This document shows positions 47,510 through 60,296 of a stretch of 64,000 bases of DNA, piece after piece. How positions within the stretch are numbered: the stretch's first letter is position 1; every line of letters starts with the position of its first letter. A program made the position numbers and the translations under genes. This DNA is from Rhododendron vialii (Eukaryota > Streptophyta > Magnoliopsida > Ericales > Ericaceae): NCBI RefSeq assembly GCF_030253575.1, contig NC_080557.1:41802501-41866500 (forward strand). Direction: 5' to 3'. The notes beneath the pieces are model-generated. The model worked only from the letters and a program-made list of their open reading frames with translations. It had not been told where the DNA came from and searched no databases.

Positions 47510-47900
47510 TAGGCAATCAAATAGGGCAATCAGTTCTAAGCAAACACGAGAAAAAGAGCCAACTGTCTTTAACTAATATAACACATAGTTAATAATCTCA
47601 CACGTTTACCATCTAAATTGAACGGAAACATTTCGATGGAAATGTACAGGAGGCATCAATAAAGCTCATTCGCAAATGATTTGCGAAAGACAATTTGCAA
47701 TTGAACGAGAAGGTTCCAACTTTAAGAGAGGCAAGATACAAAGAAGAAGATTATTAGGGGAAAAAACATCCCCAAGTTCACTTTGGAAACCGAAATACAG
47801 TTCGAGAAAATCACAAACATAATACTATTCAAAACTATATCATTCCACATTATAAGAAAGAACAAAAAACCAGGAACCATAACTTTTACCTTCCTTAAAA
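47510..47900. other. 3' flank of CXIP4
   Basis: No feature was noticed. It probably includes the CXIP4 3' untranslated region. Confidence 0.35.
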
Positions 47901-48881
<981 letters not shown>

Positions 48882-48883
48882 TC

Positions 48884-48892
48884 AAACCCTAA
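48884..48892. promoter_or_regulatory. Telo-box (AAACCCTAA) in the CXIP4 leader
   Basis: AAACCCTAA, 24 bp before the CXIP4 start codon, is the telo-box common in leaders of plant genes for translation and RNA metabolism. A second copy-like ACCCTAAATTT lies at 48981 and 49003. A leader intron with acceptor in this area is possible, given the donor-like TTAG|GTATCTCT (complement of about 49157-49163). Confidence 0.4.
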
Positions 48893-49090
48893 TTGGAACA
48901 AAATTAGGGCAAAGTAAGGCGGTTGAAAGAAACAGGGAAAAACCTAGAAAGCAACCGAATTCCGCCACCGAACGGATGAGACCCTAAATTTAAGTTGAAA
49001 GACCCTAAATTTCAGTACTTTCCTTGACCAGATCCGAAAATTTTGTTTTGAACAACCAAAAATTATGTTTGAGCATCTAAATTACACACA

Positions 49091-49093
<3 letters not shown>

Positions 49094-49147
<54 letters not shown>

Positions 49148-49156
49148 GAGAGATAC
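49094..49156. repeat. (GA)n microsatellite in the CXIP4 leader region
   Basis: An almost pure GA/CT tract of about 60 bp with one T interruption at 49142. On the CXIP4 strand it is CT-rich, typical of 5' leaders or leader introns bound by GAGA-type BPC factors in other plants. Confidence 0.7.
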
Positions 49157-51400
49157 CTAATCCTAACGTTGCCGCCGATGGTAGCCGGAGCTGCTGAGAT
49201 TTGTGAGATTTTGGGTGGGGTTCTGATTCTGAATCTGGTTGAATTCTGTGATATCGAGTGGCTTCACCGTTTGTAGCTGTAGTCTTTTGAATATCATAAA
49301 TTTGGTCCCAAAATATGTATTTATACTAATTCGGCCCCAAGAGTCTTGAACATCACCGATTCAACCTTGAAAAACATCAAAATTATGTGCCAATGACCCC
49401 CACAGTGTTCCATGTATATGTCTCAAGACTCTCGACTGTATTCCCGTACCGGTGCCACTTCGTGTACCAAGAAAAGTTGTAATTTTAATTCACCAAATGT
49501 CACGTTTATTTGTTTGTACTGTACTTATTTTTTAAGTGAATGAACACATATTATGGATGTGCACATGCTCTACAATTAATGAAGAGCACGTATTTGAGGG
49601 TAATGAAGATAATTGATTGCGCATATTGGATAGATTTGAGGTTCATGGAGCTGTGTGATTAATTGTCTTATAGTATTTATTTTCTTTCTGTGGATGGAAA
49701 TCATCTTGTACTACATAACAGAAATGAAGACCATGGAACGATTTTCAATTTTGTGGGTTTGTGGGTTTTTAATTTTAGTTTTTGGATTTGTTGATTTTCA
49801 ATTGGGTTTGTGGATTTTTGGTATATAATTTGTGAGTTTTTCGGTTACAGTTTGATTTGTGGATTTGAGAGAGAGAGAGAGAGATGGATTTGTAAGTGGG
49901 TCTGTATTTGGAGCGTGATTTCTGCTATGGGTTTTGCGTTTGGTTTGATGGTGTGAGTATATGCCTTTGTATGCTTGGGTTATATTCATGACTTATTGGG
50001 TTATTTAAGTTGATCCAATTAAGACTCACTTAAGACCCAATTAATAAATGAGTTAAATGGGTCGAACCCATTTTAACCTAACTAATAAATGGATTGAGTT
50101 TGGTCTATTTTTCTAGTAGATAGATTTGGGTTGATTAATGAGTTTTGGTTCAATTTGCCACCCTTAACCATAACTTAGTTAACAGAAACGCTCCCTTAGT
50201 TTTCCTTATCCTTTTCTTTTTCCTTGATAAATCCCGAAAGTAGTTCAGGAGCCAAATATAACTAAAAATCTTTGCTTGTTTTTTAGTACAACAAAACAAT
50301 AACGGTAGATAAAAGTACCCCCAATAACAGCTTGTGTTTTAGAAGGCAAAGGAAAACGATTGGCAAACCACAAAAAAGTATAAACTTTTCTTCACTTCAC
50401 TATCCTTCTACTATGTTTTCCTTTCCTTTGTCATTACCCTTTAAAACCAGAGTCCGAAGAGGGCCTTACAACACAAGTTCAATGATGCATTTCCAGTAAG
50501 GTATTCCTCCAAGTTCCAAATCAGAACACAATAATTTTGCAGCAAAACTGCATAAGTATTCCTCTTCGTAGCTATGCACTCAAATATATTATCATTTGAT
50601 TCTATCTATGCCCTGTAGGGCCTCAAGCACCATATCAAAACTGTAGAAGTATTCCTCTTCATAACCAAGTTTGTTTGGTGTTGGGCTTTGTTATAACTAA
50701 CTAGCCTTCAGTATACTGGTTTTAAGGCACAACGGGGTCTGAAACTGACAATGGCATTCAATTTTCTTTTTCAATCTCAAGGGGAAGTCAAGCGAACAAA
50801 TGGAAACAATAGGTACAGGGGAGCCAATAAGATCCAGTGTTTTTGCTTCGAGAAGCGACTTCTTCCGGGGGAGTAGATTGACATGCCAATGAGTAACATA
50901 CTCCTTTTTTTGAGCAACATTTACCAATAAAGCCATTTTGCTGTTTATTTGAGTTTGTTCTTAGTTAATTCAGTGTACACACGCATAGAAGCAGAACTTA
51001 GTTTTTCGCTGTCAATAAATCACATTGTTGTTTTAGCTTCTATTTTGGCAGTTAGAATTGAGATTATCTACATAATATTTGGTTTCAGTGGTAGTTACAC
51101 AATTGAATCTGTGTAGCTGATTATATTCTACTAGAGCTCGCACTTGCATGCGGTGGACCCCATAGAAACATGAGGCTTTTGTGGAAGCCACCTGGGTGAT
51201 TTTGCTACCCGAAAGAATAGCTTCAGTTGCCAGATTTCTATCACTCACATCAAAAGTCATCTCATACCATGGGATAGAGGAAGTTGAACAACTCTTGCGA
51301 TTCAATCAGTTCACATACCACGGGATTATGTTTGTAGTTGAGATTTTACATCTCATAGCTAGAGAAAGGACATTTTTTCCTTTTGGACAGGTACTATGCT
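49157..51400. other. Gene-free stretch between CXIP4 and the GARP fragment
   Basis: The first ~150 bp are CXIP4 promoter. 49980-50170 ends in GGTTCAATTTGCCACCC, a hAT-MITE-style terminus. The minus-strand frame at 50697-50936 and the frames at 51033-51305 (minus) and 51181-51402 (plus) have no domain I recognise. TCTTTTGGACAG just before 51391 looks like a splice acceptor for the fragment that follows. Confidence 0.35.
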
Positions 51401-51575
51401 AGTCACACATCCTCGACTCATATCCGTTGGACAAAGGAAAGACATGCTTCATTTTTTGAAGCATTACGTGATCTCGGTCAAGATGCAACTCCTAGCTCCA
51501 TCGTGAAGTACATGGGGCTGGGCTAACGCTTGCACATGTTAAAAGTCATCTGCAATATTATTGGAAAGGGGGATG
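51401..51575 (+). pseudogene. GARP/G2-like (MYB-related) DNA-binding domain fragment
   Basis: The frame from 51401 reads SHTSSTHIRWTKERHASFFE followed by ALRDLGQDATPSSIVKYMG and stops at 51524-51526. One base out of register, from 51523, LTLAHVKSHLQYYWKG continues the same domain. The signature RWT..xH..F..A...LG..ATP..I...MG and LT..HVKSHLQ.Y identifies a GARP domain of the PHR/HHO/KANADI-like transcription factors. The frame break inside helix 2-3, the absence of an intron between the two parts and the lack of flanking exons mark it as a pseudogene piece. An acceptor-like CAG at 51388-51390 hints that it was once an internal exon. Confidence 0.75.
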
Positions 51576-51640
51576 CAAGCAAGAATTGGAAGGTACCAAT
51601 TTAGAGTTTATCGTATATGTGAATCAATTGATCAGACAAC

Positions 51641-51805
51641 TGTAGCTATAAATTTGGCGATTGAAGCTTTTTTGGTAGCTCAGAAATAAATTGCCGGTGA
51701 CCGTGTAAAACTCATAAGTGAAGCTATAAATCTGGCAACTGAAGCTTTGTTGGAAGCTCGAAAATCAAGTGAGGTATGCACCTTTCACCTCTCCACCGCA
51801 TAAGG

Positions 51806-51859
<54 letters not shown>

Positions 51860-51904
51860 CCGCACCTTTCACCTCTCCACCGCATAAGCTATAACTCATA
51901 ACTA

Positions 51905-51952
<48 letters not shown>
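51641..51952 (+). repeat. Direct repeats and two long (CT)n tracts
   Basis: A ~45-bp segment (AGCTATAAATYTGGCRAYTG, then AAGCTTTNTTGG.AGCTC) occurs at about 51644 and 51722. Then CACCTTTCACCTCTCCACCG is followed by (CT)n at 51808-51857, the same text again at about 51864, and a second (CT)n at 51907-51952. The pattern is a duplication that carried the microsatellite with it. One frame of the first repeat reads like coding sequence (EAINLATEALLEARKSSE), possibly a former exon of the neighbouring GARP copy. Confidence 0.6.
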
Positions 51953-51955
<3 letters not shown>

Positions 51956-52703
51956 TTTTCCTCCTTCTAGGGTTGCTTCTTGGGGGCATCCCATAAGGGT
52001 TCTTTTTTACGGTTATTTCCTTTGTTATTTATATATATATATATCATCATTATAGGTTATTCTCATTCGGTTTTCAATTTGGATGAGTCTCTCTTCTTAG
52101 CTTTTCATACAAATCAGCCTGAATTCATTGGCGTCGTCAAGTCTGGCACTGTGGAAAAGACCAAATGATTGGAAAGAACTGATAATCATTCTTGAAGGAG
52201 CTTTAAATTTAGGATGGTACGAACTTTGTAAATAAAAGAACTTCTCAATATCTTCTTATAATCTCATCTTCAATTTTCGTGGAGGGACTAATTAATTTTC
52301 ATTATTAATTCGAACATGCACGATGCATAACTATGATTGGGAGATTATAACTTTTGCCACAATTGCTCACTTGAAAATTTGGGAATATGCATGTTAAAGA
52401 CCAATAAATCAGAACGAATGTAAGATAATGTCCACGGCTCTAAAGCTGGTCCAAAATTCATTGAAATAAAATCCTTATTAACGAATTATGCACATAGCTA
52501 GGCACTCGCTCTCAAACCCGAATCACTACGACATTACCTCCATAGCCCAACTAATTCACAGTTATAAGGTTATAAACCCGAATAGCTAGGCAGAACTGCA
52601 TAGATTTATCTGTGCTGGAAAAATTGCTGCAAAAGGAGGAAAATTTCAATGAGCCTCTGCGCCACTATCTATACCCTCTTCAGTCTTCCCTCTCTCTTTC
52701 CTT
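51953..52703. other. Gene-free stretch
   Basis: An AT repeat is at 52027-52043. No gene is recognised. The last ~100 bp are the GH17 gene's 3' untranslated region (CT-rich). Confidence 0.35.
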
Positions 52704-55442
52704 TCAGTCCAAGAATTTACATTCCTTGTAACCTGCAACCAAAAATAGCAGTATCAACATCCGTTATCGGTTATACAGTTACCGAAGAAAACCCATCCGA
52801 AGAGTGAACAAGGATATGACATTCCGTTTGGCTCGACCCATAAAGTCGACTTCTTTTTTGAATTGAAATATATATATATATATGCAACTTAAAGTAGGAA
52901 TCCAAATGATTATAACTTACTGGGGTCAACCATGGTGATAACACCCGTGTTGGTGAAGTCACAGTCGTAATCGTTGCGACCATTGGCCTGGAAGTAAGCG
53001 TTCATGGCGAATGAAGCATGCGACCGTACTGTGTCTGGTTCGAAGCAGGGCCCGTTGTTCTGTATCGGGGTGCAGTCCACCCCTGAGTCGCAGACGAAGT
53101 CTATGTTGGCCTGCAATGCTTCGTCGCTCGCGTCTTGCTTCGGTACGCACCACTTGTTGCCCGAATTGGGCGGGGATGGAGCCGTTGGACTTGCTGGCGT
53201 GGGAGCAATGCTCTGCGTCCATGGAAAAGCAAGGTTATATAGTACGAGTTGGGGTAGAGTAATTGCCTTTATGGACCGTCCATATAAAAATTTGTTTAAA
53301 ATTCCGACCGTCCAAAAAATTTTTGAGAGAGATAAGCTGTTTACAACGGACTGAATATGGACCGTCCAATTAATTACTACTACTAGCTAATAGTACGTCC
53401 AACTTCAATGGTAAGAAAATTTCACAATGGAAAAAAAATGAACTACAATTTACACCAGCAAAGCATACAAGTTCCAAAAAAAGAAGAACATACTATACCT
53501 GTCCATTACGAAGAATACCCGCGTCGTAAACCGGAGACAAGTCGGGTCGAAACAACCCGAAATTCCGCTCCGAATTCGACGGCTTGAGGTCCTCATTGAA
53601 CAAGGAGAACACGTACGTCTCAAAAGTTCTGTTGGGCATCAACGGCGTGCCTTTTCCAGAGTTCACGTGCCTGATTAGGTTCCCATTATACGACGCCGCT
53701 TTATCCACACTTATGCCCGGCTGATCTGGGTCGCCTGCCGAAGGCCACCCGGTTTCGGCCACCACAATGTCCACGTCATCGTATCCAAGCCTCTTCATTG
53801 CTGAGTAGACCGCGTCTAATTGGGCATCAAACATGTTGGTGTAGTTTAACCCTGTGGTTTCGTCGAAAACGCCACCGTTTGGATTGAACAGAGCGTAGTT
53901 TAGGGTTTTATCTGTGAACCCGAAAAACGGGTATGGGGAAACCATGAAGGGTGTCTTGGTTTGGCGATGGAAGTCCAGAATCGGGGCGAATATGGCCTGG
54001 TTGTAGCCCCGACGGAACCGACCCGAACTAGGAGGGTCTGAGGTTGATAGGATACCTGTTCATAAAATTACAATGGACAATAGTACTACTAAATTGTGAA
54101 TAAATCATATTAATCATCTATTAAAAAAAAAAACTAATAGTGGGGGAAAAATATTAGAAACTAATGAGGTTTTTTTTTTTAATCTCTATCTATCTATGCT
54201 AAGTATAGTTTCCAAAAATAAAATTAAGCTCTCTCCTATGTGGCATTTTCTTAATAATGAATTTTTTTTTTTATGTCAACATATCTATTTGGACATCTAT
54301 GGATAAGGGAAGGGGGGGGGGGGGGGGGGGGGGGGAGGGCAAAAGGTCTTTAAACCCAAAATCAAATCAAGAAAATGATTTGAAAATAAATGTATGGTGT
54401 AAATTTATCATTAAATATGACAACGTACTCACTCTGAAAGTGTGTCTAATTAGTGATTCATTCTAAGTAGAGTTATTAGGTTTATACTAAATTTATGTAA
54501 TCTACCTAATTTTATCTTTTACGATTTCTTTTAAAAATTTTGGTCAAACTCGTAACTTTATCAATTTGTCTCAGCAATGTCTGATAAAAAAAAACATAAT
54601 ACTACAGAAATAAGTAAAAAAGTTAACTTTATAATTTCCATTGAGACGAATTTAAATTTTTTCAATTTTTTGATTTGATGTTTCGAAATTTTCACTAAAA
54701 ACAAATTCATTCAATTATAAACAAAAAAAACTAAGTTAGTCCAAATCCAAACTTAATTTCTAAACCAATTCGTGAGTGTTGTGCACCATCCGAGTCATTC
54801 GTTTGACAATCGAATGGTTTAGATTTTATCTCGGCAACGAATGGCTTGAATGGTGAGATCTTGACCGTTGAATTGCCCAACGAACAGGCCCTGCACAGCA
54901 CCCCGTTTCCAATAAAAAATAGTTCAACCTAAAACATTACTAACAGTACCCATAGAGTGCGGCGAAGAGACTTCAATATTCGTGATTCCTGCGCCATTAA
55001 GGGCGGAGTGAAGGCACTTCATGGCGGGGAGAAGATGCGCAATTAATGTTTTATCGGAGGTAGCAATCACTTCGTTCCCAACAGCAATGCGCCGGATTCT
55101 GCTTTGTGGGAAGAACGGAAGTATATTGTTAGCCACCCAGGATTGGGCGGCGGGGAGTTTCGCCACGGCAGGGATATCGGCATTGGCCACCGCAACGGTG
55201 ATCGACACGTTGGAGTCGGCAAAGGCGCGGAGGATGTCGGGGTTGGCGTCGAAGATTTTTACTTTGTCGATGGCGGTTTGGGATTGGATGAAGTTGGCGA
55301 CTTGGGACGGCGGCGGGAGGTTGTCGGCCACGGTGCCGTAGTTGATGCCGATGGAGAGTCTGGCGGCGGTGGATTGGTGGGTGATGAAGAGGGTATAGAT
55401 GGTGAAGATGATGGGGTATCGTAGGAGTAGGGGTTTTGCCAT
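52704..55442 (-). CDS. Glucan endo-1,3-beta-glucosidase, GH17 with C-terminal X8/CBM43 domain
   Basis: Exons in transcript order are 54950-55442, 53499-54055, 52921-53212 and 52704-52732; they give 456 residues, and junction phases agree (Gly-165 split G|GT, then phase 0, then Ser split A|GT; last donor GTAAGT). A signal peptide (residues 1-27, ending STAA) precedes the GH17 barrel, which starts [19 protein letters not shown]. The proton donor is Glu124 in IAVGNEV and the nucleophile Glu265 in [12 protein letters not shown] Pro/Thr/Ser linker (351-368) leads to the X8 domain (370-455; [38 protein letters not shown]), which binds beta-1,3-glucan. The enzyme should hydrolyse callose-type glucan at the wall or plasmodesmata. 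The protein ends soon after X8 (KFLD), so no GPI signal is present. Intron 1 holds a MITE fragment (54775-54905) and a 24-G run (54312-54335); intron 2 has GGACCGTCCAT inverted pairs (53274, 53360). Confidence 0.95.
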
Positions 55443-57009
55443 GTTGAGAGGAGGTGGTTATGGGTAGTGACGGAAGAGCACCAGAGGAGTATTTTATTGA
55501 GACTAGGGATAGTTATACTAGGAAAGATAAGTCCAGTATCACCGCACCCATTCTACCACACTTTTCCACCGTTCTACGTGGGCTCCACTTTAGATCCCAC
55601 AAAATTACAAAAAATGTCTATAATTTTTAAAATATTTTTATGCATGGGGCCCTGTAAAAATCAATTCAATCGCATACCGGTAAGTATGTTTTCTGAATTC
55701 GTAAAGCGAAACTGCTCAACTGCTCAATTTTGCCCCTACAAATTCAGAAAACATACTTACCGATATGCGACTGAGCTGAATTTTTTCACGATCCCACGAA
55801 AAATATTTCAAAATTTATGAATATTTTTCTGTATTTTGTTGGTGTAACACTCCGATTTTCTAAGAAATTTCGGAAGCATTAATTAGTGATTTTTTATAAA
55901 AAGATTAATTTAATTAAACTTTATTACCATACTGAGTATGATTATTACATAATAAAATTTTATTTATTACAGACACAACTTTTGAGGTATTGAATTAACA
56001 AGCATAACAGTCTGACATTTATTTAGAAACCAACTCCAGAGCGACTTTTAGTTCTGATACGGATTCCAAGCATACTTTGCCTCAGTCTCCGCCCCCGGGG
56101 ATCTCTGTTGTATTATATTGTTCTGCCTCATAAGGCTGCTCCTCTACATAGCCGAAACCTACACTCTCTGGCAAATTGACCGCCGAAGCAATCGATTTGT
56201 CAGGATACATGCAAATGTATCCGTAAGTGATAAATCACCCAATAGATATCCCTAAACCCATAACCCATAAAATATAAATAATAACATGACATTTCAAGGA
56301 ATAAAAATAAGCAAATAAATAAATCCTAGCAACAAGTAGCGTTTATGAATTTCTTGTCTTTAACTGAATTCTACATTTCTCCACCACGAGAAATACATCT
56401 CCCAAACAATCTCTGAACTATGGCAACTTTGCAAATTTACCCTCACCTTGCTTGCCCAGCTAGGGGTCCCAGACGAATAATACCAAACTATATGTAGGGT
56501 CAAACTCGGTTGTACCATCACAAGGAGCGATGACAACCAACCAACCGCGAGAAATGATATCCATACTCCGGTTTCAACCAAATAAACTCATCCCCGGTAA
56601 TATCCGGAAGATAAATCCAACAGTGCCATAATCAGGATTTCGAATCAATAATCCACCGGTCTTGACCACAAGTAACGATTCCGCCGACCATGCTTTCAAG
56701 ACCCACCAGGCTCTCGACCACTTTGATTTTCTTCTGACCGAAACTGTCACCACATTAACTTTCCAATATTTCACATTCCTTAATTTTTAACGTCTAATCA
56801 ATATCATTTCGATCCCAATACCCAGTACCCTAGGAGTTCATTCTAAGTTCTCGAAATAATGTATGTCCATGATTAACAGGAAACTTAAATGGAATGACAG
56901 AATAAATTATCTCAGAAATTAAACTTCACAAAATTAATAGTCAACTGTAAGCTAAGCATCCATGCATATTGCGGGGGGCTGAAATTCGCCTTTGACCCTT
57001 CTTTCCCTT

Positions 57010-57200
57010 GTTGAACAGTGAGGGTGCTCGCCGAATCTGGAGAGGTTTCTGTTTAACCTGGAGAGGTTTCGACCGAGCCCGGGGAAGTTCCCACCGAGCT
57101 TGGGGAGGTTTCCATCAAGCTTGGGGAGGTTCCCACCGAGCTTAGGGAGGTGGCCACCGAGCTTGGGGAGGGAAGCTTGCCAAGCTGTAGAGAGAAGCTT
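57010..57200 (+). repeat. ~24-bp minisatellite (ACCGAGCTTGGGGAGGTT)
   Basis: About seven diverged copies of CACCGAGCTTGGGGAGGTTC (variants CCGAGCCCGGGG, ATCAAGCTTGGGG, TTAGGGAGGTGG). The unit is echoed once more at 57943-57975 (CCACCGAGCCCAGGGAGGTT), beyond the next array. It gives rise to long artefactual frames on both strands. Confidence 0.75.
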
Positions 57201-57579
57201 GCCGAGCCTGGGAGATCTCTACCGAACTTGTGACCTCCGAACCTGGTACTTGCAAACCAAAGGAGGGTGTTCCTCCGGAGAGAAGCTCCGACGAACAAGT
57301 CAGTAAATGGAGAAAGGAGAAGTTTAGTAAGAAAGTATGGGGAGAGAGAGAGAGGCATGTTCCTTCTCTTTTTCTAGACCCTTTCACATGAGGGGGTGGT
57401 CTTGTATTTATAAGCAAGGCTTGGAGTGCTAAACCGGTAGGCGGTACACCCACGTGCATCGTACTGTTCGGATGACGTCACATGTCAAGAGATTTGCTTT
57501 ATCACACCTGTCCACCTATTCACAGAAGCTTCTAAACCGACCTTTGGATATTTGTTAGATCTTTAGGGAGCAAAATTCA

Positions 57580-57960
57580 GTTGAACGTTAGGGAAATGAT
57601 TGGCTAACGTTAGGAACATGACCATCGAACGTTAGGAAAATGATTTCCGAACGTTAGGGAAACGACCTCCGAACATTAGGAAAGTTAGGGAATGGCCTTC
57701 GAACGTTAGGGAAACGACCTCTGAACCTTAGGAACGTTAGGGAAATGACCTCCGAACTTTAGGGAAACGACCTCCGAACATTAGGAACGTTAGGGAAAAG
57801 ACGTTCGAACATTAGGGAAATGTTAACCGAGCATCAGGAACGTTAGGGAAAAGACAAATGTCAGCCGAGCGTTAGGAACGTTAGGGAAGAGACATCCGAA
57901 CCCTAGGGAAATGTCAGCCGAGCGTTAGGAACGTTAGGGAAGGTTGCCACCGAGCCCAGG
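57580..57960 (+). repeat. ~22-bp minisatellite (CGAACGTTAGGGAAAYGACC) with higher-order variants
   Basis: About 15 units of CCGAACGTTAGGGAAACGAC, with insertions of an extra AGGAACGTT that create a longer alternating unit (GAACATTAGGAACGTTAGGG). Toward the end the unit changes to GTCAGCCGAGCGTTAGGAAC. It lies within the LTR-type insertion. Confidence 0.8.
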
Positions 57961-59207
57961 GAGGTTGCTTCAAAACCCGGTGCTTTCTGTAGCTTCAGAT
58001 GCAAATGGGTCCACAGAGTAACGTGCCCATAGCAAATACTAAATTGGTCCGCGACCCCTCTGGACATTCAAAAATTGTGGATATTTCGGCCCACTATACA
58101 TGTAAATGAAATGCTCATGCCAATACATTATGAAATCCTACCGCGTTGCGCTCTACTAATTTTTGTACTTTCTCTATTAAACCATTAGCTGCAAGATTTT
58201 TACCACAAACCCTACACCCATATATAGAAGCCTCGTATTAAAGTTTCATAATTTCTTGAGCTTGGAAAGTAATTTTTTTTAGACAGATATAAACAGATTA
58301 AAAATTTGCAGTCCATACAAGAAAAACAGATTTTTAGTCACTTCAAATTGTCTGTTATTCCTTAGAACTAATTAAGGCATGTGGCCTATATATTTTTTAA
58401 GCTCTATGTGTCTAGTTTCCAACCCTAATTTCCAACCCAATAAGCGGAAAGTGTTATCGAGTTTCCTAGGCCAAGATATGGTCATTTCCGTAAGGTGCGA
58501 CTGTCCTGACAGCATTGCGAGTCTCACGGTAGCAGCTTGGTTTAAGATTTTTATAAAATTATTCCCTTCAAATTAAATTCTAAAATTTTTATTCAGCAAC
58601 ATTACGTAAGTAGGTATCTTTAGTAAAAATATAATAAAATACCAATCCCGAGAACTAGGTCAGAAAATTTACTCAAAATCATGGCAGATTCGAGTTTATC
58701 CAAGCTGAAAACTTCTTAACATTCTTTCCACTTGAAAAAAAAAAATCTAATTACTTAGCACGCATACTTCCAGAATGAACCATGATTCTATTGTCTTGTG
58801 TATCATAGGCAACTCATATAACAATTAAGCAACTAACTAACATTAATTAAAGGGATCATGTATATATGTCCGGTTGCATAACAGGATGGAACTCCGGTTG
58901 GAGTCGTGGTCGACCAGGCGGTCAACCGGTATTTGGATCCGGACGGCCAACAAAACAGAATAGTGTGCAGTTTCAACCGAAACTGTTATTTTTCGTTTGG
59001 GCTTAGTTCAAGCCCTAATCTAAGTCGTATACGCCTAAATATACTTAGGAAGAATGGAGAAAGAGATATCTACCTTGGAATTCGGATTTGGAGTGAAAAA
59101 TGAGATAGGCGGCAAGGATGGAGTGAAATGGAGCTAGAGGAAGAAGATGACAATGGAGGGCGTGTTTCTCTCTCACTCACTCTTCTGAAATTGCAGGTTA
59201 CAAGTGT

Positions 59208-59532
59208 GGGGTTCAGTTCACGTCCAATTTTTTAGTGGTCCAGTTTTGGGCCGTTGTGGGCCCTGGAAGGGCTTACAACAATGATCGAAATTATTCATTT
59301 TGTAGAGCTCGCCGAATATGTCATTCACGCTAAAAAATTAGTTTGATTGAACATCAATAGGTACATGGATGAAACAGATTTGTAAAAAAAAAAAGCGATG
59401 ACAAAAATTAAGTTGAAATTAATAATTGCCCATTTTTTTCATGTACAAATCTGTTTCGTCCATGTACCTATTGATGTTCGATTAAAATTGGACCAGACTG
59501 GACCACTAAAAAACTGGACATGAACCGAACCC
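59208..59532. mobile_element. Foldback MITE with 8-bp target duplication, nested in the LTR-type insertion
   Basis: GGGGTTCAGTTCACGTCC at the left is the inverse of GGACATGAACCGAACCC at the right (few mismatches). ACAAGTGT flanks both ends (59200-59207, 59533-59540). Arms of ~140 bp include GGTACATGGATGAAACAGAT and its inverse. A second family member is at 62008-62486 and a single-arm piece at about 61030-61130. The 8-bp duplication suits hAT. A (GT)n and 21-G run follow at 59544-59583. Confidence 0.85.
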
Positions 59533-59548
59533 ACAAGTGTAAGTGTGT

Positions 59549-59579
<31 letters not shown>

Positions 59580-60296
59580 GGGGTGGAGTGGAGAATTACG
59601 TGGGTGTATAAGGTGCGTGCAATGGTATGTATATGGAAGAGGGAGGGAAGATTGTTTTGGAGTGAATAAATGATGTGGGGGAAGGGCGAGTGATAGGAGG
59701 GTGAGGTATGGCTTACTGGAATGGGGCAGGAGAGTGAGGTGGAAAAGGTGCAAATTATAGGAGGTAATAGTGGGAGGTAATAGTGGGAGGAATTAAGATG
59801 GTGAATGGTGTGGCCCTGTGGGGTTGGTGTAGGGTTGGTGTATGAATAATGGTGGAGATGATATGTTGCCCTGGAAGGGGCAGAAGCAATAAAGGTGGGG
59901 AGGTGGCTGGCGTGAGGAAGAAAAATAGGGGAGATAACTATTCTCGCGGATGCGTAAATCGTACTACGTGGTAATCGGCAGTCCGGTTTCGATTTCGAAA
60001 AAAATTTAAAATATTACTGTAGCGTAACAAAACATTCTGGAGTTAACCGCGGTCTCGGTTTATGGAGGAAAATTCTCGTTAGTTGCAGAAACATTTACGC
60101 AAAATAATAAAACGCATGAAATGAATTAAATGCACAATAATTAATTAACTAAAAATTCAATTAACTAAAACTAATAAGGAAAATGAAATTGAAATAATAT
60201 TACGGAATTTTTAAAAATTTCAAAATATTACAGTTGGGGCCCGGGGAGTGAACCCCACATGAAGTGATGGACTGGATGCAATGATCATAGCACTGT

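Larger units (their letters stand above)
55843..60232. mobile_element. 4.39-kb LTR-type insertion (probable large solo LTR; fossil)
   Basis: The block starts TGTAACACTCCGATTTTC and ends TTCAAAATATTACA, with the TG...CA and TGTAA/TTACA termini of an LTR, and GTTGG is duplicated on both sides (55838-55842, 60233-60237). The boundaries are confirmed independently by the interrupted foldback around it. I see no internal direct LTR pair, gag or pol, so a single long LTR or a large non-autonomous derivative is most likely, Ty3/gypsy-like by its start. It contains two minisatellites (57010-57200, 57580-57960), a TATA-like TGTATTTATAAGC near 57402, and a younger foldback (59208-59532). The exact duplication suggests moderate age. 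Confidence 0.65.
55559..60264. repeat. Older foldback MITE split by a 4.4-kb insertion
   Basis: The left arm (55559 to about 55700) and right arm (from about 55720) pair through GGTAAGTATGTTTTCTGAAT / ATTCAGAAAACATACTTACC and AAATATTTTTATGCATGGG / CCCACGAAAAATATTT. The right arm stops at 55842 and resumes at 60233 with GGGGCCCGGGGAGTGAACCC, then CACATGAA, matching the inverse of the left outer arm (TTCTACGTGGGCTCCACTTT). Removing 55843-60232 and one copy of GTTGG restores one continuous palindrome. The family is that of the foldback at 5147. Confidence 0.75.

Noticed and set aside
55021-55424. Plus-strand frames of 106 codons over the first GH17 exon
   Set aside because: They are antisense shadows; the minus frame has the GH17 VGNEV motif and signal peptide.
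57053-57459. Frames of 68-105 codons with SPSSVGTSP or PSLGRFP repeats
   Set aside because: They are translations of a minisatellite inside the LTR-type element.
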